From Streptomyces sp. MMG1533 (GTDB lineage: Bacteria > Actinomycetota > Actinomycetes > Streptomycetales > Streptomycetaceae), in contig NZ_LGDG01000041.1 in NCBI RefSeq assembly GCF_001279775.1, forward strand, positions 180,500 through 244,499: a stretch of DNA of 64,000 bases. Reading direction: 5' to 3'. Of the stretch, positions 41,818-49,107 are shown one piece after another. A program made the translations under genes and the position numbers. Every line of letters begins with the position of its first letter. The first letter of the stretch is position 1. Below the pieces are notes generated by a model. It saw only the letters and a program-made list of their open reading frames with translations, made no database searches and had not been told where the DNA came from.

Positions 41818-41892
41818 GAAAAGTGCCTTTCCTTATGGGTGGAGCGACCCCGCGATGGGTGTGCGGGGAGATCTGCAGGTGGGGTGGGCGGG

Positions 41893-42639
41893 TCAGACGA
41901 CCTTGCCGATGTCGGCCGTCGCCGGCTCCTTCGCCTTCAGCAGGCGCAGCCTCGGCGCGGGGCCGGACCGGCCGCCCCGGCGGTGCAGGGAGCGGGCCGC
42001 GTAGTCGCCGGCGAACTGGATGACCGAGATGACGACCGCGAGGATGGCCACGGTGATCCACATCAGCTCGGTCTCGAAGCGCTGGTAGCCGTACCGGATG
42101 GCAATGTCGCCGAGGCCGCCTGCGCCGACCGTGCCGGCCATCGCGGAGTAGCCGATGAGGGCGACGATCGTGGTCGTGGTGCTGGAGATCAGCGACGGCA
42201 GGGACTCGGGCACGAGGACCTTCCGTACGATCGTCCAGGTGTTGCCGCCCATCGACTGCACGGCCTCGACGAGCCCGCCGTCCACTTCCCGGACGGCCGT
42301 CTCGACCAGGCGCGCGAAGAAGGGGATCGCACCGATCGCGAGCGGCACGATGGCCGCCTCGCGGCCGATGGTCGTGCCGGTGATCGAGCGCGTGAAGCCC
42401 ATCAGCGCGACCATCAGGATGATGAACGGCATGGAGCGGGCGATGTTCACGACCTGCCCGATGACCTTGTTCGCGACGACGTTCTGGAGCAGTCCGCCCC
42501 TGTCCGTGAGGACGAGGAGGACGCCGAGCGGGAGACCGCCGACGACGGCGATCAGCGCGGACCAGCCGACCATGTAGAGCGTGTCCCAACACGCCTGCGC
42601 CAGCAGGGGCTGCATCTCAGACCAATCGGTCCAGGTCAC
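41893..42639 (-). CDS. metI: Methionine ABC importer permease (MetI)
   Basis: The 248-residue permease has about five membrane helices and the MetI-type coupling motif (EVDGGLVEAVQSMGGNTWTIVRKVLVPESLPSLI) around residue 145. The start is GTG 42639, which overlaps the TGA of metN as GTGA, so it is translationally coupled to the ATPase gene. It forms the channel for methionine uptake with the NIL-domain ATPase MetN and the lipoprotein MetQ encoded on either side. Confidence 0.92.
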   Translation of the reverse strand: MTWTDWSEMQPLLAQACWDTLYMVGWSALIAVVGGLPLGVLLVLTDRGGLLQNVVANKVIGQVVNIARSMPFIILMVALMGFTRSITGTTIGREAAIVPLAIGAIPFFARLVETAVREVDGGLVEAVQSMGGNTWTIVRKVLVPESLPSLISSTTTTIVALIGYSAMAGTVGAGGLGDIAIRYGYQRFETELMWITVAILAVVISVIQFAGDYAARSLHRRGGRSGPAPRLRLLKAKEPATADIGKVV

Positions 42640-43688
42640 TTGGCACCTTCCTTCGCCAGCACGGGCTCCTGGCCCTCTTCGCCGACCACGTCGATCTGCA
42701 GACCCTGTTCGCGCAGGAAGCCGATCGGCACGACGTTGTCCTCGTAGCGGCCGGGCAGTTCGATGCGCATCCGGCCGATCTGGAGACCGCCGACGGTGTC
42801 GATGGCGGCGCCGAGGATCGATATGTCGATGTTGTACGTGCGCGAGAGCTGGGAGATGACCGGCTGGGTCGCGGCCTCGCCCTGAAAGGTGACGTCGACG
42901 ACGGTCCGGTCGGCGCCGGAGGCCTCGCCGCCCACCGGGAACAGCGCGGAGGCCAGCTCGGAGCCCGGGGTCGCGAGCAGCTCGCTGACCGTGCCGGACT
43001 CGACGACGCGGCCCCGCTCCATGAGGGCGGCCGAGTCGCAGACCGACTTCACGACGTCCATCTCGTGGGTGATGAGCAGGACGGTCAGCCCCAACTGCCG
43101 GTTCAGGTCGCGCAGCAGCTGAAGGATGGAGCGGGTGGTCTCGGGGTCGAGGGCACTGGTCGCCTCGTCGGACAGCAGGACCTTGGGGTCGCCGGCCAGG
43201 GCACGGGCGATGCCGACCCGCTGCTTCTGGCCGCCGGAGAGCTGAGCCGGATAGGCCTTCGCCTTGTCCGCGAGACCGACGAGGTCGAGCAGCTCCAGGG
43301 CCTTGCGGGAGCGCTCCTGACCCGACTTGCCGAGGATCTCGAGCGGCAGCTCGACGTTGTCCTGCACGGTCCGGGTGGACAGCAGGTTGAAGTGCTGGAA
43401 GACCATGCCGATACGGCTGCGCGCCCGGCGGAGTTCCCGGCCGGCCCGGGGACCGCGCCCGGCGAGGGCGGTGAGGTCCTGCCCGGCGACGGTCACCGTC
43501 CCGGCGGTGGGGCGCTCCAGCAGGTTGACGCAGCGGATGAGCGAGGACTTGCCGGCGCCGGACTGGCCGATGACGCCGTACACCTCGCCTTCGCGGACGT
43601 GGAGATCGACGCCGTCGAGGGCGGTGACCTCACGGCCGCTCGAGCGATGGGACCTATAGATCTTCGTCAGGCCCGATGTGGTGATCAC
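42636..43688 (-). CDS. metN: Methionine ABC importer ATP-binding protein (MetN) with NIL domain
   Basis: The 350-residue ATPase has Walker A GQSGAGKSSL, signature LSGGQKQRVGIARAL, Walker B VLLSDEATSALDPE and H-loop LLITHEMDV. A C-terminal NIL domain (about 265-345) follows, with VTFQGEAATQPVISQLSRTY and IGFLREQGLQIDVV, the methionine-sensing regulatory domain that inhibits the transporter when methionine is bound. GTG 43688 (reading VITTSGLTKIYRS) is chosen for the GGAA upstream; GTG 43703 and an upstream ATG are alternatives. The first gene of the metNIQ operon; its message starts far upstream through a short Cys/Met-rich open frame. Confidence 0.92.
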   Translation of the reverse strand: MITTSGLTKIYRSHRSSGREVTALDGVDLHVREGEVYGVIGQSGAGKSSLIRCVNLLERPTAGTVTVAGQDLTALAGRGPRAGRELRRARSRIGMVFQHFNLLSTRTVQDNVELPLEILGKSGQERSRKALELLDLVGLADKAKAYPAQLSGGQKQRVGIARALAGDPKVLLSDEATSALDPETTRSILQLLRDLNRQLGLTVLLITHEMDVVKSVCDSAALMERGRVVESGTVSELLATPGSELASALFPVGGEASGADRTVVDVTFQGEAATQPVISQLSRTYNIDISILGAAIDTVGGLQIGRMRIELPGRYEDNVVPIGFLREQGLQIDVVGEEGQEPVLAKEGAK

Positions 43689-43899
43689 GTGGGTTTCCGT
43701 CACTGTCGTGTGCAGGGCGTGGGTGTGCCCTGGCGGGTGCATTCGGTCGGAACGCGGCACGGTTCTCGTGCGGTGGCATGGGGAACCGGGGAGAACAGGT
43801 GCGCGGGGGCGGCGTCAGTCACGTACGACGTTCACGGCGTACGGACATGCCACGGCGGCTCGCTTCGGGGCGCGAGGCTCAGGGTGGTGCAGGGGCCCT

Positions 43900-43986
43900 C
43901 TAGAAGGCGCACATTCGACACATACAACGAGCACCGGGCGTCATGGTCGCCTCGGTCGCAAGGGTGCGGCTGCTCGTCGTGGTCAT
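43900..43986 (-). CDS. Cys/Met-rich leader peptide upstream of metN
   Basis: A short frame encodes 28 residues ending in GARCMCRMCAF. The last seven sense codons before the stop contain three Cys and two Met codons (TGT ATG TGT CGA ATG TGC). ATG 43986 opens the longest form. An inner ATG at 43944 with GAGG seven bases upstream gives a 14-residue form, MTPGARCMCRMCAF, and is the better start. It lies about 210 bp upstream of metN on the same strand, with a small stem (43859-43863/43872-43876) between. Clustered Cys/Met codons next to a sulfur-amino-acid transporter are typical of translational attenuation leaders. Confidence 0.65.
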   Translation of the reverse strand: MTTTSSRTLATEATMTPGARCMCRMCAF

Positions 43987-44058
43987 GCGATCAGTAAAGC
44001 AGACCTACGGTCCTGACAAAGCGTTGGTGTCCGGATGCCGGACAGAGGTGGACACCCG

Positions 44059-44709
44059 TCAGTCGCGTACGGAGATCTCCACTCCCCCGTCGGTGACCAG
44101 TACGGACAAGGCCGAGAGGTCCTTCACCACAAGGTCGGCGGTGAGCTCGTGGGCCTGGTGGGTTGTGGTCAATGCCACGGTGGTCATTCCGGCGGCGCGG
44201 CCCGCCTGGAGGCCGGCCGGGGCGTCCTCGAAGACGACGCAGCGGGACGGGTCGACGCCCAGTTGGCGGGCGGCGAGCAGGTAGGGCTCCGGGTCGGGCT
44301 TGCCGCGCGTGATGTCGTCGGCGGCGATGAGCGTCTTGGGCAGGATGCCGACGGCGTCGAGGCGGGCCTCGGCGAGGCGCCGGGTGGCGGAGGTGACGAC
44401 GGCCCAGCACTCCGCGGGCAGCTCGTCGAGGAAGGCCTTGGTGCCGGGCAGCAGGTGGACGCCGTCGTTGGGTACGTCCTCCACCTCCAGCTTCTCGATC
44501 CGCGCGACGGCCTCCGGGACGAGGTGCGAGGGCAGCAGGTCGGCGGCTATCTCGGCGGCCGGCCGCCCGTGCAGTTCGACGCGTGCGAACTCCTCGACGG
44601 TGATCCCGTACTCCACGGCCCACTGCGTCCAGCAGCGGTCCACCGAGGCGAGGGAGGAGACGAGGGTTCCGTCGTTGTCGAACAGAAGGGCTTGTGCATG
44701 GATCTTCAT
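44059..44709 (-). CDS. HAD-superfamily phosphatase (sugar-phosphate phosphatase type)
   Basis: The 216-residue protein begins with ALLFDNDGTLVSSLASV (motif I DxDGT) and has VVTSATRRLAEARL (motif II), GKPDPEPYLLAARQLG (motif III Lys) and VVFEDAPAGLQAGRAAGM (motif IV). The helical cap between motifs I and II makes it a subfamily IA phosphatase, the group of phosphoglycolate and small sugar-phosphate phosphatases; the substrate is unknown. ATG 44709 is used; the open frame extends upstream into the antisense of the next genes. It is divergent from the two small membrane protein genes and lies downstream (minus strand) of nothing else. Confidence 0.88.
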   Translation of the reverse strand: MKIHAQALLFDNDGTLVSSLASVDRCWTQWAVEYGITVEEFARVELHGRPAAEIAADLLPSHLVPEAVARIEKLEVEDVPNDGVHLLPGTKAFLDELPAECWAVVTSATRRLAEARLDAVGILPKTLIAADDITRGKPDPEPYLLAARQLGVDPSRCVVFEDAPAGLQAGRAAGMTTVALTTTHQAHELTADLVVKDLSALSVLVTDGGVEISVRD

Positions 44710-44778
44710 GCCTTCGACCCTACGGTGCACCCCGGGGTCGGCCGCATCGGACCTTTTGGCCCGTAATAGGGTCGCGGC

Positions 44779-45138
44779 ATGCTTGATGCCCTGACGCTCG
44801 TGACCGGCGTCGCCGCACTTCTGCTCGCCGCGTGGTGCGGCTGGGCCGCGTACCGTGATCAGCCGACCAAGGACTGGCACTTCATCGGGATGGCCGTGGT
44901 GTCCGTGCTGGCCCTCGTCCAGCTGGTGGTCGGGATCGTGCAGTTGGCGCGGGGCGAGAAGCCGGACCAGGGCACGACGATCTTCGTGGCGTACCTGCTG
45001 GGCGCATTCGCGTGCATCCCGGTGGCGGGGTTCATGTCGCTGGCCGAGCGGACGCGATGGGGCTCGGTGACGGTCGCCGCCGGCGGTGTCGTGCTGGCGG
45101 TGCTCGAGGTGCGGCTCTATGACATCTGGGGAGGCTGA
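44779..45138 (+). CDS. Small four-helix membrane protein
   Basis: The 119-residue protein is mostly apolar, with four likely membrane helices: LVTGVAALLLAAWCGWAAY, IGMAVVSVLALVQLVVGIVQ, FVAYLLGAFACIPVAGFMSL and SVTVAAGGVVLAVLEVRLY. No motif suggests a function. Its stop is one base away from the start of the next gene, so the two small membrane proteins are an operon and probably a functional pair. ATG 44779 has no strong ribosome site. Confidence 0.75.
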   Translation: MLDALTLVTGVAALLLAAWCGWAAYRDQPTKDWHFIGMAVVSVLALVQLVVGIVQLARGEKPDQGTTIFVAYLLGAFACIPVAGFMSLAERTRWGSVTVAAGGVVLAVLEVRLYDIWGG

Positions 45139-45139
45139 G

Positions 45140-45568
45140 GTGGCCGTGACGGAGGAGAAGCCGACGCGGCAGCGGCTGATCAGCGGGCCGGGGATGCTGC
45201 TGGTCTGGCTGTACGGCGTGATGGTCGTCGGGGCGGTGTCGCGCTCGGCCGTGCAGATTTCCACGGAGTTCGACCGGGCGCCGCTCGCGTATTCGTTGTC
45301 CGCGGTGGCGGGGCTCGTCTACGGGTTCATCACGTACTCGCTGGTGCGGGGTGGGGAGACGGCACGCAAGGCCGCACTGGTGTGTTGTGGTGCCGAGCTG
45401 GTGGGTGTACTGGCCGTCGGCACATGGACGCTGGTGGAGCCGTCCGCGTTTCCCGACGCGACCGTGTGGTCGGACTTCGGGATGGGGTACGTCTTCATCC
45501 CCGTGCTGCTGCCGTTGTCTGCGATGTACTGGCTGCGCAAGGCCGCGCGACAGGGGAATGCCGCCTGA
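45140..45568 (+). CDS. Small membrane protein, second gene of a two-gene operon
   Basis: The 142-residue protein begins VAVTEEKPTRQRL and has about four membrane helices (GMLLVWLYGVMVVGAVSRSA, YSLSAVAGLVYGFITYSL, VCCGAELVGVLAVGTWTL, YVFIPVLLPLSAMYWL). GTG 45140 has GGGGAGG six bases upstream, a strong ribosome site lying within the stop of the preceding gene. Function unknown; the close coupling suggests the two proteins interact in the membrane. It converges with the GNAT gene. Confidence 0.78.
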   Translation: MAVTEEKPTRQRLISGPGMLLVWLYGVMVVGAVSRSAVQISTEFDRAPLAYSLSAVAGLVYGFITYSLVRGGETARKAALVCCGAELVGVLAVGTWTLVEPSAFPDATVWSDFGMGYVFIPVLLPLSAMYWLRKAARQGNAA

Positions 45569-45601
45569 GGGTGTCGGGCGGCATCCGTCACATGTGAGTC
45601 G

Positions 45602-46099
45602 TCACGCCGTTGCCGCGAAAGCCCCCGCAAGCTTTTCCAGGACGATCATCTCCACCCCGTCGGCGCCCTTCGACGTACCCACCGTCTCGTACCCCACCCG
45701 GCGGTACAGGCGGAGGTTGCCCTCGCTGCGGTGGCCCGTGTGGAGGCGGAACTTCTTGGCGCCGCGCTCCTCGGCCAGCGCCGACTCGGCGGCACGGAGC
45801 AGCCTCGCGCCGATTCCGTGGCCCTGGAGGCGGGGGTGGACGCAGAGCTTGCCGATGGCGGCGGCGCCGTCCTCGGTCACCGAGCCGCGGACCGAGCCGA
45901 CGACCTCGTCGCCCAGCCGGGCCACGAAGACGCAGTCCGCGAGGACCTCCTCGCGGACGGAGTCCAGGCTCTGGACGAGCGGGTCGATGCGGTAGTTGCC
46001 GTACAGAGCGGCCTCGCTCTGGAAGCACAGGTACTGCAGCCTGAAGATCTGCTCCACATCCTGCTCGGTCGCCGCCGAGATGGTCACGCTCATGCCCAT
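45602..46099 (-). CDS. GNAT N-acetyltransferase
   Basis: The 165-residue acetyltransferase has LADCVFVARLGDEVVGSVRG, LCVHPRLQGHGIGARLLRAAE (motif A, QxxGxG) and TGHRSEGNLRLYRRVGYETVG (motif B), ending in VEMIVLEKL. ATG 46099 is chosen because GGGAGG lies nine bases upstream; a second ATG at 46093 and an upstream GTG exist. The substrate is unknown. It lies 45 bp downstream of the small sigma factor gene in the same direction, so the two may be co-transcribed. Confidence 0.85.
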   Translation of the reverse strand: MGMSVTISAATEQDVEQIFRLQYLCFQSEAALYGNYRIDPLVQSLDSVREEVLADCVFVARLGDEVVGSVRGSVTEDGAAAIGKLCVHPRLQGHGIGARLLRAAESALAEERGAKKFRLHTGHRSEGNLRLYRRVGYETVGTSKGADGVEMIVLEKLAGAFAATA

Positions 46100-46144
46100 G
46101 TGCGCACGCCTCCCGCTCACCTGATCACCTGTCGTCCCTCACTC

Positions 46145-46651
46145 CTATCCCCGCGCTCCGCGGGCCGCAACCTCCGGTGTGAGCAATCGGCGCAGACATC
46201 CCAGACATCTGGAACGTTCCGGGCCAAGACTGCCCTGTGACATACCCAACTCCCCCGCGATTTCCCGGTATGTGAGGTCCCGGGGCGACAGGAGGGCCGC
46301 CAGCAGACTCGGGCAGCGGCCGGGGAGGCGGCGTACCGCGTCGTGCAGGGCGCGGCGGCGGGCCGAGGCGAGGGCGAGCTGTTCGGGGGTGGGGGCGCCC
46401 TCGTCGGCCGGCTCGGCGCCGTACGGTCGTTCGAGCCGGGTCGTACGGCGGGTGCGGCGGGACTCGGAGCGGACGGCGCGGCGGAGCCAGCCGTGCGGGT
46501 CGAGGGGCGGGCCCTGGGTGTCCAGGTGCTCCAGGAGACGGAGCCAGACCGCCTGCTCCAGGTCGCCCGGTTCCGCACCGGTGGCATGTGCCTCGGCGGA
46601 GGCCTCGGCGGTGAGCAGGGGGCGCAGGGCGGTGACGAGGTCGTGCGTCAT
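46145..46651 (-). CDS. Small sigma-70 family (ECF-like) sigma factor
   Basis: The 168-residue protein has a compact region 2-like segment (LEQAVWLRLLEHLDTQG, WLRRAVRSESRRTRR) and a clear region 4 with helix-turn-helix (ALHDAVRRLPGRCPSLLAALL, LTYREIAGELGMSQGSLGPERSR). There is no obvious region 3, as in ECF sigma factors. It is smaller than average. No anti-sigma gene is adjacent; the downstream GNAT gene is the only clear partner. ATG 46651 is used. Targets are unknown. Confidence 0.78.
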   Translation of the reverse strand: MTHDLVTALRPLLTAEASAEAHATGAEPGDLEQAVWLRLLEHLDTQGPPLDPHGWLRRAVRSESRRTRRTTRLERPYGAEPADEGAPTPEQLALASARRRALHDAVRRLPGRCPSLLAALLSPRDLTYREIAGELGMSQGSLGPERSRCLGCLRRLLTPEVAARGARG

Positions 46652-46725
46652 ATGCAGGGCGACGCCGCCGCCCGGGCTGCGGGTTGCCCGGGCGGCCGGC
46701 TGTCACCCCAACCGGGGCCGGTGGC

Positions 46726-47919
46726 TCAGACGTTGACGAAGTCCTGACGGGCCAGGAGGCCGGTGTCCGGGTTGTCGGTGAAGACGCCGTCCATGCCCGT
46801 CGCGAAGTACGCCCGGTACGCGCCGAAGACGTCGCCGTAGGCGTCGGGGTCGGTGCCCTTGCGGAAGTCTGCGGGCAGGAAGGGGTTCTCGTTGCGCATG
46901 GTGTACGGGTGCAGGATCAGGCCCGCCGCGTGGGTGTCCTTGACGAGGGTGGTCGGTGCGGTGAGGTTGCCGGCGGAGTCGCGCGGGATGACCAGGTCGA
47001 GGGTGGGGCCGATGCCCTGGGCGTAGGAGGCGATCTCCTTGAGGCCCTCGGGGGTGACGAGGTCGGCGACCGTGCGGGGGTCGCCGGTCGCGACGAAGTC
47101 CCAGGGGCGGCTGCCCGCGGTGGACAGGAGGACCACCAGCGGGTTGTCCACGAGCTTGTCGAGGCGCTGGATGCTGGTCGGCTCGAAGGACTGGAGGATG
47201 ACCGGCGAGTTCCTCCTGTCCTTGCCGTACTTGCGCAGCAGAGCGGCGATCCGCTCCTCCAGGCCGAGGCCCAGCTTGCGGAAGTAGGTGGGGTGCTTGG
47301 CCTCGGGGTAGATCCAGACCTGCTTGCCGCGCCTGCGGGTCTGCTCGTCCTGCCACTTCAGGACCTCTTCGAAGGTGGGGATCTCCCAGCGGCCGTTGTA
47401 GAGGGTGTTGTGCGGGCGGTTGGCCGGGATGCGCTCGACCGCGCGGAGCCTCTTGAGCTCGGCGAGCGTGAAGTCCTCGGTGAACCAGCCGGTGGTGGAG
47501 ACGCCGTCGAGGACCTTGGTGGTCTTGCGGTCGGCGAACTCGGGGTGGCTCGCCACGTCGGTCGTGCCGCCGATCTCCGGCTCGTGGCGGCAGACGAGGT
47601 GGCCGTCCCTGGTGGGCACCAGGTCGCCCGCCTCGACGATGTCGGCGCCCAGGTCGAGGGCGAGCTGGTAGGAGCCGAAGGTGTGCTCCGGGCGGTAGCC
47701 GCTGGCGCCCCGGTGGCCGATGATCGTCGGCACGGGCAGGCTCTTCAACCCGCCGCTCCCGTACCCGGTACCGGCAGCTCTCGCCGTGCCCGACAGTCCG
47801 AGAACCGCTCCACCGGCTCCGAGCACCGCCGCGCCCAGGAGCGCCCGCCGCCCGGTACCGTCCGTCTGCTCGTTCGACCCCTGCGACCCCTGCGACCCCT
47901 GCGACCTCTGCGTTCCCAT
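46726..47919 (-). CDS. Tat-exported glycerophosphodiester phosphodiesterase
   Basis: The 397-residue secreted GDPD has a twin-arginine signal DGTGRRALLGAAVLGAGGAV ending near SGTARAA. The mature enzyme contains IGHRGASGYRPEHTFGSYQLALDLGADIVE (HR and E...D active-site ligands), VPTRDGHLVCRHEPEI (second catalytic His), IYPEAKHPTYF, VILQSFEPTSIQRL and MDGVFTDNPDTGLL. It releases glycerol-3-phosphate from glycerophosphodiesters outside the cell. ATG 47919 has GGGAGGGC upstream; just after it, (QGS)n repeats precede the Tat signal. The open frame continues upstream but has no better start. Monocistronic. Confidence 0.93.
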   Translation of the reverse strand: MGTQRSQGSQGSQGSNEQTDGTGRRALLGAAVLGAGGAVLGLSGTARAAGTGYGSGGLKSLPVPTIIGHRGASGYRPEHTFGSYQLALDLGADIVEAGDLVPTRDGHLVCRHEPEIGGTTDVASHPEFADRKTTKVLDGVSTTGWFTEDFTLAELKRLRAVERIPANRPHNTLYNGRWEIPTFEEVLKWQDEQTRRRGKQVWIYPEAKHPTYFRKLGLGLEERIAALLRKYGKDRRNSPVILQSFEPTSIQRLDKLVDNPLVVLLSTAGSRPWDFVATGDPRTVADLVTPEGLKEIASYAQGIGPTLDLVIPRDSAGNLTAPTTLVKDTHAAGLILHPYTMRNENPFLPADFRKGTDPDAYGDVFGAYRAYFATGMDGVFTDNPDTGLLARQDFVNV

Positions 47920-48278
47920 GAGCGCCCTCCCTGCCGTCGGCTCGTCGATGCGCGCCGATCGTAGGTGGGTGTCCATGGCGGGCGGGAGACCTGCGGCGGA
48001 ACACGCGGGTGACACGGGATGTCGTATGGGAACAGATGTCTGATGCGCCGTCGGCTTCACGGCCGCGACGCGGGGTACGCGACCTCTGTCACATCGTTCC
48101 GTTCGGGTTACCGCCGGGCAACGCGGTGCCGGTGCAGGTAAACGGGCGTCAACAGTGCGTAAGACCTCGGTGAATCCGACGTGCCCGATGTGCGCGACCC
48201 CCCGGGCCGCGAGTAATGTCCTCACCTGCACAGACTCATACTGATTCCCTCGCCATTCTCTTGACACCGGAGGGCCCG
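47920..48278. other. Gene-free divergent promoter region
   Basis: The region between the divergent GDPD and acyltransferase genes has no convincing coding sequence. I see no strong palindrome or riboswitch; an open frame to the right could start at ATG 48216 but has no ribosome site. Confidence 0.45.
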
Positions 48279-48950
48279 TTGTCCCGCTTCGCGCTCATCA
48301 AGGCAGTGCTCGGACCGATCATGCGCCTGATGTTCCGCCCACAGGTGGAGGGCGCGGAGAACATCCCGGGCGACGGTCCGGTGATCCTGGCCGGGAACCA
48401 CCTCACGTTCATCGACTCGATGATCATGCCGCTCTTCTGCGACCGGCAGGTCTTCTTCATCGGCAAGGACGAGTACGTCACCGGCAAGGGCGTCAAGGGC
48501 CGGCTGATGGCCTGGTTCTTCACGGGCTGCGGCATGATCCCGGTCGACCGGGACGGTGGCCGCGGCGGTGTCGCCGCGCTGATGACCGGCCGCCGGGTGC
48601 TGGAGGAGGGCAAGGTCTTCAGCATCTACCCGGAGGGCACGCGCTCCCCGGACGGCCGGCTCTACCGGGGCCGTACGGGCATCGCCCGGCTGGCCATGAT
48701 GACCGGCGCGCCTGTCGTACCGTTCGCCATCATCGGCACCGACAAGATCCAGCCCGGCGGCGCCGGCATGCCGCGCCCCGGCCGGGTCACGGTCCGCTTC
48801 GGCGAGGCGATGGAGTTCTCCCGCTACGAGGGCATGGACCGCGACCGCTACGTCCTGCGGGCGGTGACCGACTCCGTGATGACCGAGGTCATGCGGCTGT
48901 CCGGGCAGGAGTACGTGGACATGTACGCCACCAAGGCGAAGGCCGCGTAA
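48279..48950 (+). CDS. 1-acyl-sn-glycerol-3-phosphate acyltransferase (PlsC family)
   Basis: The 223-residue acyltransferase has the catalytic GNHLTFIDSMI (NHxxxxD) near residue 45, GMIPVDRDGG, IYPEGTRSPDG (EGTR motif) and GAPVVPFAIIG. It acylates lysophosphatidic acid or a related lysophospholipid in membrane phospholipid synthesis; several paralogues exist in Streptomyces. TTG 48279 is chosen because GGAGG lies six bases upstream and the protein then begins LSRFALIKAVLGPIMRLMF as in relatives I recall; ATG 48216 is an alternative. It is divergent from the GDPD gene. Confidence 0.88.
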   Translation: MSRFALIKAVLGPIMRLMFRPQVEGAENIPGDGPVILAGNHLTFIDSMIMPLFCDRQVFFIGKDEYVTGKGVKGRLMAWFFTGCGMIPVDRDGGRGGVAALMTGRRVLEEGKVFSIYPEGTRSPDGRLYRGRTGIARLAMMTGAPVVPFAIIGTDKIQPGGAGMPRPGRVTVRFGEAMEFSRYEGMDRDRYVLRAVTDSVMTEVMRLSGQEYVDMYATKAKAA

Positions 48951-49010
48951 CGCTCCGCCGGGCCGACCCGGAGCTGCGGTCCGCGGCTGTGTGTCGCCTG
49001 CGGGTCCGCC

Positions 49011-49050
49011 GTGGCTGGTCGCGCAGTTCCCCGCGCCCCTGGGGGCGCGC
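49011..49050. repeat. Streptomyces-type dispersed intergenic motif with hairpin
   Basis: The motif CTGGTCGCGCAGTTCCCCGC followed by GCCCCTGGGGGCGC ends in an 8-bp stem (49032-49039 with 49042-49049). From memory this sequence recurs hundreds of times between genes in Streptomyces chromosomes. It lies between the convergent acyltransferase and MFS genes, the expected place. Confidence 0.6.
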
Positions 49051-49107
49051 ACCCGGCCCGGCGTTCGTGTCGTCACGTTGGCTGCTCCTCCGGCGATCCG
49101 TCGCCAC

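Noticed and set aside
43690..44000. SAM riboswitch before the methionine importer
   Set aside because: I looked for SAM-I, SAM-II and SAM-IV core patterns and found none; the Cys/Met-rich leader peptide explains the long leader better. A covariance-model search would be decisive.
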